Below are positions 36,984 to 44,587 of a DNA stretch of 64,000 nt, piece by piece. Position numbers and translations under genes: made by a program. The first letter of the stretch is position 1; every line of letters starts with the position of its first letter. The DNA is from Cognatishimia sp. SS12. GTDB lineage: Bacteria > Pseudomonadota > Alphaproteobacteria > Rhodobacterales > Rhodobacteraceae. The notes below the pieces were generated by a model. The model saw only the letters and a list, made by a program, of their open reading frames with translations. It was not told where the DNA came from and searched no databases. The stretch lies in NCBI RefSeq assembly GCF_028369055.1, contig NZ_JAQNCZ010000001.1, positions 62,001 through 126,000 on the forward strand, written 5' to 3'.

Positions 36984-39638
36984 TCACACCAGACGGGGGT
37001 TCGGCTTGTTGCCGTCGATGTCATATTTTGCCAGCGCTTTTTCCAGCACGGCTTTGGTGATGGCGCCGTCACGGTAGAGATCCACCATGGCCGCCGCAGC
37101 GATGTGGTTGGCGTCCACTTCAAAGAAGCGGCGCAGGTTGACGCGGCTATCGCTGCGCCCATAGCCATCTGTGCCGAGCACCGTGTAGCTGCGCGGGACG
37201 CAGGCGCGGATTTGTTCGGCATAGTTTTTCATGTAGTCGGTGGCCGCAATGATCGGGCCCTTGGACTTGGCCAGTTGCTCTGCCACAAACGGAACCTTTG
37301 GCTCTGCCAGCGGGTTCAGGCGGTTGTAGCGCTCTGCATCCTGACAATCGCGGGCCAGCTCGTTAAAGCTTGGGGCCGACCAGATTTCAGCACTGACGCC
37401 AAAGTCTTCTTCCAGCATCTCTGCTGCTTTGATCGCCTGAATAAGAATGGTGCCAGAGCCCATCAAGGTCACGTGTTTCTTGCCGGGTTTCGCAACCTCT
37501 TTGAACCGGTAGAGACCTTTGATGATGTCCTCTTCCACGCCCATCGGCATGTCTGGATGCGCATAGTTTTCGTTCATCAGGGTCAGGTAGTAGAACACAT
37601 CTTCCTGATCTTCATACATGCGTTTCAGACCATGCTGGATGATCACGGCAACTTCGTGTTGGAAGGTCGGATCATAGCTGATGCAATTCGGAATGGTGCC
37701 CGCCAGAATGTGGCTGTGGCCATCTTCGTGCTGCAAACCTTCGCCGTTCAGCGTGGTGCGCCCAGCGGTGCCACCCAGCATAAAGCCGCGTGCGCGGCTG
37801 TCGCCAGCGGCCCAAGCCAGATCGCCGATCCGTTGGAAGCCGAACATCGAATAGTAGATGAAGAACGGCACCATCGGCACGCCGTGGTTGGAATAGGCTG
37901 TTGCAGCGGCAATCCAGTCGGCCATTGCGCCCGCTTCATTGATGCCTTCCTGCAGGACCTGACCATCGATGCTTTCTTTATAGAACATCATCTGATCGGC
38001 ATCTTGCGGCGTGTATTTCTGACCCAGCGGGTTGTAGATCCCGACCGAGCGGAACAGCCCTTCCATACCAAAGGTACGGCTTTCGTCCGGGACAATCGGC
38101 ACAACGTTTTTGCCCATATTCTTGTCACGCAGCAGCGTGGTCAGAATACGCACAAAGGCCATCGTGGTGGAAATTTCGCGATCGCCGGTGGATTTCAACT
38201 GCGCGGCGAATTTGTCGAGCGCTGGGATTTCCAGTTTGGGCGAGGTCGCATCACGTTTGGGGAATTCCCCGCCAAGCGCTTTGCGGCGGTCCGCCAGATA
38301 GGCTTTCTGCGCATTGTTCAGCTTTACAAAGGGTGCTTTGCCGACGTCTTCGTCGCTGACGGGGATGTCAAAACGATCGCGGAAGGCGCGCAGCTGCTCT
38401 TCGTTCATTTTCTTTTGCTGGTGGGTGGTGTTCTGACCTTCGCCAGCGGTGCCCATGCCGTGGCCTTTGACGGTTTTCACCAGCAGGCAAGTTGGCTGCC
38501 CCTTGGTATCCGTTGCGCGTTTGAAGGCGGTATAGACCTTTTGAGGATCGTGGCCACCGCGGCGCAGCGCCCAGATCTGCTCATCTGTCCAGTCTTTGAC
38601 CAGCTCCGCTGTCTCTGGGTATTTGCCAAAGAAATGCTTGCGGATATAGGCACCGTCTTTGGATTTGAACGTCTGGTAATCGCCATCCAGTGTTTCATCC
38701 ATCAGCTGACGCAGCTTGCCAGAGGTGTCTTTCTCCAGCAACTCATCCCAGCCTTTGCCCCAGAGCAGCTTGATCACATTCCAACCCGCGCCGCGGAAGT
38801 CGCCTTCCAGCTCTTGCACGATCTTGTGGTTGCCACGTACCGGGCCATCCAGACGTTGCAGGTTGCAGTTGACGACGAAAATCAGGTTATCGAGGCCTTC
38901 ACGCGCGGCAAGGTCGATCGCGCCGCGGGATTCCGGCTCGTCCATTTCGCCATCGCCGAGGAAACACCACACTTTGCGGTCGGCCATGTCGATATGGCCC
39001 CGGTTGTGCATGTATTTCATGAAACGGGCTTGGTAGATCGCCATCAATGGGCCAAGACCCATAGAGACGGTTGGGAACTGCCAATAATCCGGCATCAGCC
39101 AAGGGTGCGGATAAGACGACAGGCCGTTGCCTGCCACTTCGGAGCGGAAATTTTCCAGCTGCTCTTCGGTCAGGCGGCCTTCCATGAAAGAACGCGCGTA
39201 GATCCCGGGGATGACGTGGCCCTGGAAGAACACCAGATCGCCACCGTGGATCGCGGATTTGGAGCGCCAGAAGTGATTGAGGCCAATGTCATACATCACT
39301 GCGGAGGAAGCAAAGGATGCAATATGGCCGCCATATTCGCTGGACACTTTGTTGCGGCGCACGACGGTCGCCATGGCATTCCAACGGTTGATGGTGCGGA
39401 TGCGCCATTCCATGTCCATATCGCCTGGAAAGGCTTCCTGATCATCGGCAGGAATTGTGTTCTGATATGGGGTAGTGGCGGAAAATGGCAGATTGGCACC
39501 CGATGCCCGGGCCTGTTGCACTGCCTTGTCCAGCAAATAATGCGCGCGGTCCGCGCCGTCGCGGGCAATCACATCTTCGATGGCTTCTTGCCATTCGCGT
39601 GACTCGACCGGATCGATGTCTTCGATTTTGGATGACAT
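36984..39638 (-). CDS. aceE: Pyruvate dehydrogenase E1 component, homodimeric type
   Basis: E1 decarboxylates pyruvate with thiamine diphosphate and reductively acetylates the E2 lipoyl group. The 884-residue protein is the homodimeric AceE type. The ThDP fold is seen in FLGDGEMDEPESRGAI (GDG...N) and VKTVKGHGMG, with EGLQHEDGHSHILAGT further on. ATG 39638 has AGGAGGAAG at a good distance. A perfect 20-bp palindrome lies 39 bp upstream. Operon aceE-aceF-lpd. Malic enzyme at 3.6 kb supplies its pyruvate and carries a related operator. Confidence 0.96.
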   Translation of the reverse strand: MSSKIEDIDPVESREWQEAIEDVIARDGADRAHYLLDKAVQQARASGANLPFSATTPYQNTIPADDQEAFPGDMDMEWRIRTINRWNAMATVVRRNKVSSEYGGHIASFASSAVMYDIGLNHFWRSKSAIHGGDLVFFQGHVIPGIYARSFMEGRLTEEQLENFRSEVAGNGLSSYPHPWLMPDYWQFPTVSMGLGPLMAIYQARFMKYMHNRGHIDMADRKVWCFLGDGEMDEPESRGAIDLAAREGLDNLIFVVNCNLQRLDGPVRGNHKIVQELEGDFRGAGWNVIKLLWGKGWDELLEKDTSGKLRQLMDETLDGDYQTFKSKDGAYIRKHFFGKYPETAELVKDWTDEQIWALRRGGHDPQKVYTAFKRATDTKGQPTCLLVKTVKGHGMGTAGEGQNTTHQQKKMNEEQLRAFRDRFDIPVSDEDVGKAPFVKLNNAQKAYLADRRKALGGEFPKRDATSPKLEIPALDKFAAQLKSTGDREISTTMAFVRILTTLLRDKNMGKNVVPIVPDESRTFGMEGLFRSVGIYNPLGQKYTPQDADQMMFYKESIDGQVLQEGINEAGAMADWIAAATAYSNHGVPMVPFFIYYSMFGFQRIGDLAWAAGDSRARGFMLGGTAGRTTLNGEGLQHEDGHSHILAGTIPNCISYDPTFQHEVAVIIQHGLKRMYEDQEDVFYYLTLMNENYAHPDMPMGVEEDIIKGLYRFKEVAKPGKKHVTLMGSGTILIQAIKAAEMLEEDFGVSAEIWSAPSFNELARDCQDAERYNRLNPLAEPKVPFVAEQLAKSKGPIIAATDYMKNYAEQIRACVPRSYTVLGTDGYGRSDSRVNLRRFFEVDANHIAAAAMVDLYRDGAITKAVLEKALAKYDIDGNKPNPRLV

Positions 39639-39676
39639 GAACACTTCCTCCTCGTGATGTCGTGTTAGCGAATATT

Positions 39677-39696
39677 ATAGTTTAATATTAAACTAT
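39677..39696. promoter_or_regulatory. Palindromic operator candidate upstream of aceE
   Basis: ATAGTTTAATATTAAACTAT is a perfect 20-bp inverted repeat, 39 bp before the aceE start in an AT-rich leader. Its inner 14 bp have the same arms (GTTTAA, TTAAAC) as the maeB palindrome. A dimeric pyruvate-responsive repressor or activator is the natural hypothesis; the sequence is unlike the PdhR/FadR-type TGGT-n3-ACCA box. Confidence 0.65.
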
Positions 39697-39825
39697 CTAG
39701 ATAGGCCGCCTGATACATAGCAGCCATGCACCTAGTGGGAAACTCGTAATGGTGGATTTCTTGTTCCATTCTCCTCAATGAAACGCGGGTATCCAGAATT
39801 TTAGCACCCTATTCGCTCGGTTAGT

Positions 39826-40311
39826 TCAGGGTTGAACTATTTCGTATGACGTTTCGAAATGATACTCCTCCAGATTGCTGTCCTCGGCGATACGGTCGAC
39901 GACGGCAAAGAGGCCCGGGGCCTCAAGTGGGGTCAGAACCCCATGCCACGTGCCGCGATGCAAGTTGATTCCTGTCCCCGGTTCCGTCAGGAACGCGCGC
40001 AGGCCAGCGGGGGTTCCGTTGCGGTCGGTTGCGACAATCACCAGAAAGCGTGTCATGCTCATCGGGATGAAAGCCTGGCTGCCCTTTGGGTGCCGCTCGA
40101 CCATGTCGCAGAAATAGGGCAGCTCGCGGGGCTTGGCATCAAATAGGCTGATGCCCGCCCGTCCGCTGCCAAAATCAAGCTGCGCCAAATCGTGGTGGCG
40201 CCCGCAGTACCCCTGATTGATGATCATGTCCGGGGTCTCGCGCCGCGCAATAACATCGCCAAAGGGGGCAAATGCCGCTGCGGTCAGAGGCTGAATTTCT
40301 ATTTTCTTCAT
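39826..40311 (-). CDS. allA: Ureidoglycolate lyase
   Basis: AllA splits (S)-ureidoglycolate into glyoxylate and urea. The 161-residue protein is a cupin-like beta barrel. Recognisable parts are AFAPFGDVI at the start, ERHPKGSQAFIPM with the active-site His and Gln region, and LHRGTWHGVLTPL near the end. It overlaps puuE-uraD by four bases. Its substrate comes from the ureidoglycine aminohydrolase at 30.6 kb. No urease genes are in the window. Confidence 0.93.
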   Translation of the reverse strand: MKKIEIQPLTAAAFAPFGDVIARRETPDMIINQGYCGRHHDLAQLDFGSGRAGISLFDAKPRELPYFCDMVERHPKGSQAFIPMSMTRFLVIVATDRNGTPAGLRAFLTEPGTGINLHRGTWHGVLTPLEAPGLFAVVDRIAEDSNLEEYHFETSYEIVQP

Positions 40312-41723
40312 GGCAACAGTGCCTTGAGCCGCAGCTTGGCAATCCGTTCCACCTGCTGGCAGGCTTCCGCAAATTCCGTCGCGCTATCCTGGTCGATGCG
40401 CCGCTCAAAGGCCCGAAGAATGCTCGCCTTGTTATGATCTTTGACGGCAATGATGAAGGGGAAGCCGTGTTTGGCGACATACGCTGCGTTCAGCGTTTCA
40501 AACTGCGTGCGCTCGGCATCTGTCAAATGGTCCAGACCGGCGCTGGCCTGTTCCTTGGTCGAGTCTTCGGTCAGTCGCCCTGCGGCCGCCAGTTTGCCCG
40601 CCAGATCGGGATGGGCGCGCAGCACGCCCAATCTCTGATCGCGACTTGCCGACCGGAAGACCCGCGCCAATGCGTTGTGCAAACCCTCGGCGCTGTCGTG
40701 CGCCGGGCCAAGCTCAAGTGCAAAGGCACCCTCTGCGATCCAAGCGGAATGCTCAAAGATGCCGCCGAATGTTGTGACGAATTCTGTGCGCGTCATGGCG
40801 CTGGGGCGCGGGCGGCGCTGGTGGGGGTGGGTTCTGGCCCAGTGGTCCGCAATGTCGATCCGGCGCGGGGTCCAAACGCCTTCATGCGCCTGAATATGCC
40901 GGATGAAACGCTGAAGCCCGGCCAGTTTGCCCGGGCGCCCGATCAGGCGACAGTGCAGCCCGATGCTCATCATCTTGGGGGCACCCGCGCGCCCTTCGGC
41001 GTAAAGCACGTCAAAGGCGTCTGTCAGATAGTCTTCGAAATCGCGCCCCGTCACCCAGCCCGGCGCGGTGGCGAAACGCATGTCATTGGCGTCCAGCGTA
41101 TAGGGGATGATCAGCTGATCGCGCGCGCCATATTCGCGCCAATAGGGCAGATCATCATCATAGGTGTCCGAGACGTAATCAAACTGCCCGGTCTCTGCGG
41201 TCAATCGCAGGGTGTTTTCCGAACACCGCCCCGTATACCAGCCGCGCGGCGGGGTGCCGACCACTTCGGTATGCAGGCGGATCGCTTCGGCAATGGCGGC
41301 GCGTTCCTCTTCGGGCGGCATGTCTTTATGCTCAACCCACTTGAGACCGTGTGAAGCGATTTCCCAGCCCGCCGCTGTCATCGCAGCCACCTGTTCAGGG
41401 GCACGGGCCAGCGCGCTGGCGACACCATAGATTGTCAGCGGAATGCCCGCGCCGGTGAAAAGCCGATGCAGCCGCCAGAACCCGGCGCGCGCACCGTAGT
41501 CATAGAGCGATTCCATGTTCCAATGCCGTTGCCCGGGCCAGGGCTGCGCTGCGGGAATATCGCTGAGGAAAGCTTCGGAGGCGGCATCACCATGCAGCAG
41601 ACAGTTTTCGCCGCCTTCTTCGAAGTTGAGCACAAACTGCACCGCGATCCGCGCCCCGCCGGGCCACTGCGGGTCAGGCGTGTGCTGGCCGTATCCGCGC
41701 AAATCTCTGGGGTATCTGTGCAT
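40308..41723 (-). CDS. puuE: Bifunctional allantoinase (PuuE) / OHCU decarboxylase (UraD) fusion
   Basis: Residues 1 to about 305 are a polysaccharide-deacetylase-like PuuE allantoinase (YPRDLRGYG, NFEEGGENCLLHGD, EIASHGLKWVEH), which opens the hydantoin ring of allantoin. Residues 310-471, beginning MTRTEFV, are an OHCU decarboxylase (catalytic His in FEHSAWIAE; LRAHPDLAGKL), which makes S-allantoin from the 5-hydroxyisourate hydrolysis product. The fusion therefore carries two consecutive steps. ATG 41723 has GAGGG upstream; the longer frame is unlikely. It is divergent from uraH, which makes its first substrate. Confidence 0.93.
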   Translation of the reverse strand: MHRYPRDLRGYGQHTPDPQWPGGARIAVQFVLNFEEGGENCLLHGDAASEAFLSDIPAAQPWPGQRHWNMESLYDYGARAGFWRLHRLFTGAGIPLTIYGVASALARAPEQVAAMTAAGWEIASHGLKWVEHKDMPPEEERAAIAEAIRLHTEVVGTPPRGWYTGRCSENTLRLTAETGQFDYVSDTYDDDLPYWREYGARDQLIIPYTLDANDMRFATAPGWVTGRDFEDYLTDAFDVLYAEGRAGAPKMMSIGLHCRLIGRPGKLAGLQRFIRHIQAHEGVWTPRRIDIADHWARTHPHQRRPRPSAMTRTEFVTTFGGIFEHSAWIAEGAFALELGPAHDSAEGLHNALARVFRSASRDQRLGVLRAHPDLAGKLAAAGRLTEDSTKEQASAGLDHLTDAERTQFETLNAAYVAKHGFPFIIAVKDHNKASILRAFERRIDQDSATEFAEACQQVERIAKLRLKALLP

Positions 41724-41849
41724 TTTGCCCTCTTTCCTGCCAAAACTGCAGCTGCGTCGTGGTTTATATTGAAAGAGCTCTTGGCAACTGTACAGCCTGC
41801 ACCCACAATCGGGGCGAAACACGCACAAAAAAATCGCGGGGAGGCGAAA
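41724..41849. promoter_or_regulatory. Divergent promoter region puuE / uraH
   Basis: This 126-bp region lies between the two halves of the urate cluster and must hold both promoters. A perfect octamer palindrome, CTGTACAG (41788-41795), lies near its middle, with GAGCTC just before it. These are candidates for a shared regulator site but are short enough to occur by chance. No clear minus-35/minus-10 pair is visible by eye. Confidence 0.35.
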
Positions 41850-42203
41850 ATGAGCGGATATATCACGACCCATGTTCTGGATACGGCGCGCGGCTGCCCG
41901 GCTGAAGGGGTAAAAGTAGAGCTTTACCGGCTGGACGAGGGGGCGCGCCATCTGATTGGCGAAGCCACAACCAATACCGACGGGCGCACCGATGCGCCGA
42001 TCTTGCCGGAAGATGAGTTTGCGACCGGGCAGTATGAACTGGTGTTTTACTGCGGGCGTTATTTTCAGGGCAGCGGTCAGGCTGCGCGGTTGCCGATGTT
42101 TCTGGATGAGGTGCCGGTGCGATTTGGCATCAATGAGTCAACGCATTACCACGTGCCGCTGCTGGTCTCGCCCTACGGGTATTCCACGTATCGCGGCAGC
42201 TGA
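41850..42203 (+). CDS. uraH: 5-hydroxyisourate hydrolase (transthyretin-like)
   Basis: UraH hydrolyses 5-hydroxyisourate, the product of urate oxidation, to OHCU. The 117-residue protein is of transthyretin fold: THVLDTARGCPAEGV at the start, HYHVPLLVSPYGYSTYRGS at the end, with the C-terminal YRGS signature and the catalytic His and Arg residues. GGGGAGG precedes ATG 41850. The long frame upstream is the antisense of puuE. The gene is 26 bp before puuD. Confidence 0.95.
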   Translation: MSGYITTHVLDTARGCPAEGVKVELYRLDEGARHLIGEATTNTDGRTDAPILPEDEFATGQYELVFYCGRYFQGSGQAARLPMFLDEVPVRFGINESTHYHVPLLVSPYGYSTYRGS

Positions 42204-42229
42204 ACCGCAAGCAAAAGGGCAGGGCATAT

Positions 42230-43444
42230 ATGTTTGAATGGCCGATACTCTGGGAATGGATCGCCTTTGCGGTGCGCTGGGTGCATGTGATCACCGCGAT
42301 TGCCTGGATCGGTTCGTCGTTTTACTTCATCGCGCTGGATCTGGGGCTGAACAGAAACGGCGATTTTGGCGGTGCGGATGGCGAAGAATGGCAGGTGCAT
42401 GGCGGCGGGTTCTATCACATTCGCAAATATCTGGTCGCCCCGGCGGAAATGCCGGCCCATTTGACCTGGTTTAAATGGGAAAGCTATGCCACCTGGCTGT
42501 CGGGCTTTGCCTTGCTGATGGTGGTCTATTGGGCGGGCGGTGCGCTTTATCTCGTCGATGGCAGCAAGAGCGATCTGCCGCTCTGGCAGGGCATCGTGCT
42601 CTCCGCCGCCATTCTAGGGCTGGGTTGGCTCGCCTATGACCGTTTGTGCAAATCGCCGCTGGCCAATTTTCCGACGCTGCTGATGTTGCTGCTGTTTGTG
42701 TTTCTGGTGGGTCTTGGCTGGGGCATGAGCACGGTGTTTACCGGGCGCGCCACGATGCTGCACCTGGGGGCGCTGACGGCCACCATCATGACTGCCAATG
42801 TGTTCTTTATCATCATGCCCAATCAGCGGATCGTGGTGGCGGATCTTCAGGCCGGGCGGGTGCCGGACGCCAAATACGGCAAGATCGCCAAGCTGCGCAG
42901 CACCCATAACAATTACCTGACATTGCCAGTGATTTTTCTGATGCTGTCCAACCACTACCCGCTGGCCTTTGGCACGGAATACAACTGGCTCATTGCCGCG
43001 CTGGTGTTTCTGATGGGGGTGACGATCCGGCATTTCTTTAACACAATGCACGCGCGCGGGCCGATGCTGTGGTGGACCTGGGCGGTCACCGCGATCCTGT
43101 TCATTCTTGTGATGTGGCTGTCCTCGGCGGGCCGGGTCAGCGTGCCCGAAGAGATCGCCCTGACCAAGGCGGAACAGCGCTTTGCTTCGGCCGAAGGCTT
43201 TGACGATGCGCGCGACATCGTGATGGGCCGCTGCAGCATGTGCCACGCGCGCGAACCCGGTTACGAAGGCATCCATCGTGCGCCCAAAGGCGTGCTGCTG
43301 GAAACCGACGCGGACATCGCCCGACTGGCGGAGGGGATCTACCTGCAAGCCGGCATCACCCGCGCCATGCCCCCCGCCAACGTCAGCTGGATGGAAGACA
43401 GCGAACGCGCCACGCTTGTGGCCTGGTTCAAAAACGGCTCGTAA
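42230..43444 (+). CDS. puuD: Membrane-bound urate hydroxylase with cytochrome c domain
   Basis: PuuD oxidises urate to 5-hydroxyisourate at the membrane, passing electrons to the respiratory chain instead of to oxygen directly. The 404-residue protein has about eight transmembrane helices (residues 1-300). A C-terminal cytochrome c domain follows with the haem motif CSMCH and a Met ligand candidate in RAMPPANVSWM. The cluster puuD-uraH-(puuE-uraD)-allA covers urate to glyoxylate except allantoate hydrolysis, which is not in the window. Confidence 0.94.
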   Translation: MFEWPILWEWIAFAVRWVHVITAIAWIGSSFYFIALDLGLNRNGDFGGADGEEWQVHGGGFYHIRKYLVAPAEMPAHLTWFKWESYATWLSGFALLMVVYWAGGALYLVDGSKSDLPLWQGIVLSAAILGLGWLAYDRLCKSPLANFPTLLMLLLFVFLVGLGWGMSTVFTGRATMLHLGALTATIMTANVFFIIMPNQRIVVADLQAGRVPDAKYGKIAKLRSTHNNYLTLPVIFLMLSNHYPLAFGTEYNWLIAALVFLMGVTIRHFFNTMHARGPMLWWTWAVTAILFILVMWLSSAGRVSVPEEIALTKAEQRFASAEGFDDARDIVMGRCSMCHAREPGYEGIHRAPKGVLLETDADIARLAEGIYLQAGITRAMPPANVSWMEDSERATLVAWFKNGS

Positions 43445-43697
43445 GGCGGGCTTCAGCCCGCCGCCGGGCATACTGTATTAACTTGGATGTCCGTTTTGTG
43501 GGGCTTAGCTACGTCGCCGCACACTGCGCCCGTGTCGATCGCGGCACGGGCAGCGCCCGACCCTCCCCGTTTTGCCGAAGGCAAACCAAAGGTTTGACGG
43601 CGGGCGCTTCGCTTCCGCCCGCGGTCAGGCGATGCTCTTTCGCATCTCAAGGGTATACCTCCCTACTTTAGGTTTGAAAGCGCTAAAGCAAAATCAT
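43445..43697 (+). repeat. Structured intergenic DNA after puuD
   Basis: A 7-bp GC hairpin (GGCGGGC 43445-43451 with GCCCGCC 43456-43462) follows the puuD stop. From 43571 to 43622 lie three packed dyads: TTTGCC-GAA-GGCAAA (43571-43585), CAAACC-AAA-GGTTTG (43582-43596) and GCGGGCG-n9-CGCCCGC (43600-43622). The first two share bases, so only one can fold at a time. The appearance is that of an extragenic palindromic element; the gene at 43698 starts right after an AT-rich stretch. Confidence 0.5.
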
Positions 43698-44246
43698 ATG
43701 TTGGAAGCGATTGAGGATTGTGAATTGATTTCAGTAGATTGGGACGCGGTATTTTCTTGGCCTGGGTATGATTTTTGGGGAATCCTACTCGCCATGGTTG
43801 GCTTTGCATTTTCCATTGCCTTCGCGGCTCGGGCCAGTTCAAAAGCGAGTGTGGCAGCAAATGCGGCCCACGCCGCAAAAAGATCTATGATTAATGCTGA
43901 TACCGCGTCGCAGATCACTTTAGTGCAACAAATGTTGGTCGAAATTCGTTTGAGAGTGGAAAACCAACAATGGGAGCAGGTTTCTGAGAAATGTGAGGCA
44001 ATTAGAGTAATAGTTGCACCATTACTGAGTTCCGGGAACGTAGAACTTTCTGAAGAAACTGAAAAATCTCTGATTGGGTTGCAGGCGCAAATGGCATCTT
44101 TACAAAAGTCTTCAGATGAAATTCGCCACAATGGCTCGGATTTTAATTTGGTAAAAATCAAATCCGTGCTTGCGAAACAAGCTGAAGCAGTTGCGAAGGC
44201 AGTTCGCGAAATCAAAGATAACACGGAGGCAGTTCAGAATGTCTGA
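43698..44246 (+). CDS. Membrane protein of unknown function, first gene of an AT-rich cassette
   Basis: A 182-residue protein with no family that I recognise. After an acidic N-terminal stretch (MLEAIEDCELISVDWDAVF) comes one transmembrane helix at about residues 25-47 (GILLAMVGFAFSIAFAA). The remaining 135 residues are hydrophilic and predicted to form long helices with coiled-coil potential (LVQQMLVEIRLRVENQQW). Base composition is clearly more AT-rich than the flanks. The start at 43698 is chosen because the upstream frame crosses the repeat region. It overlaps the next gene by 8 bp, so the two are co-translated and probably act together. Confidence 0.65.
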   Translation: MLEAIEDCELISVDWDAVFSWPGYDFWGILLAMVGFAFSIAFAARASSKASVAANAAHAAKRSMINADTASQITLVQQMLVEIRLRVENQQWEQVSEKCEAIRVIVAPLLSSGNVELSEETEKSLIGLQAQMASLQKSSDEIRHNGSDFNLVKIKSVLAKQAEAVAKAVREIKDNTEAVQNV

Positions 44247-44574
44247 CAAATGGGTGAAGTTGGCGCAGAGGCTTATCGGTCTAACATCAGAGGGTAAGCT
44301 GGCTTGGCAGGACACATCTGATGATGATGTTGTGCAAGTTGTAATAGGCAAGAATGCCATTGAACTCGAGTCATCAGGTTTCCATGACTTCGAAATCCGT
44401 GTGCGCGACGGGTCAGGGAAAGTCGTCGACCGGTTTTCGGATGCTGATCTAAGCGAAATTTCTAATTTAAATTATGCCTCCGCCCTGAATTCGACATACA
44501 ATTTAATTCGCCGGCAAATTTCAGGTACTGAACAAGTTCTGGATGATCTTTTGGATGAATTAGGAAAGAAGTAA
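44239..44574 (+). CDS. Small soluble protein of unknown function, second gene of the cassette
   Basis: A 111-residue acidic protein starting MSDKWVKLAQRLIGLTSEGKLAWQDTS. GGAGG precedes ATG 44239. The pattern of a short helix, then strands (VVQVVIGKNAIELES, FEIRVRDGSGKVVDRF) and a C-terminal helix (LDDLLDELGKK) suggests a small alpha/beta domain. I have a vague memory of similar small proteins with the TSEGKL-W motif in scattered bacterial accessory regions, but no function. It ends 13 bp from the convergent parE stop. Confidence 0.65.
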   Translation: MSDKWVKLAQRLIGLTSEGKLAWQDTSDDDVVQVVIGKNAIELESSGFHDFEIRVRDGSGKVVDRFSDADLSEISNLNYASALNSTYNLIRRQISGTEQVLDDLLDELGKK

Positions 44575-44587
44575 AATTTTCCTCAAC

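Noticed and set aside
37104-39602. Long open frame of 832 codons on the plus strand
   Set aside because: It is fully antisense to aceE, whose protein is conserved and has proper motifs. The opposite-strand product shows no recognisable motif and results from the codon bias of GC-rich DNA.
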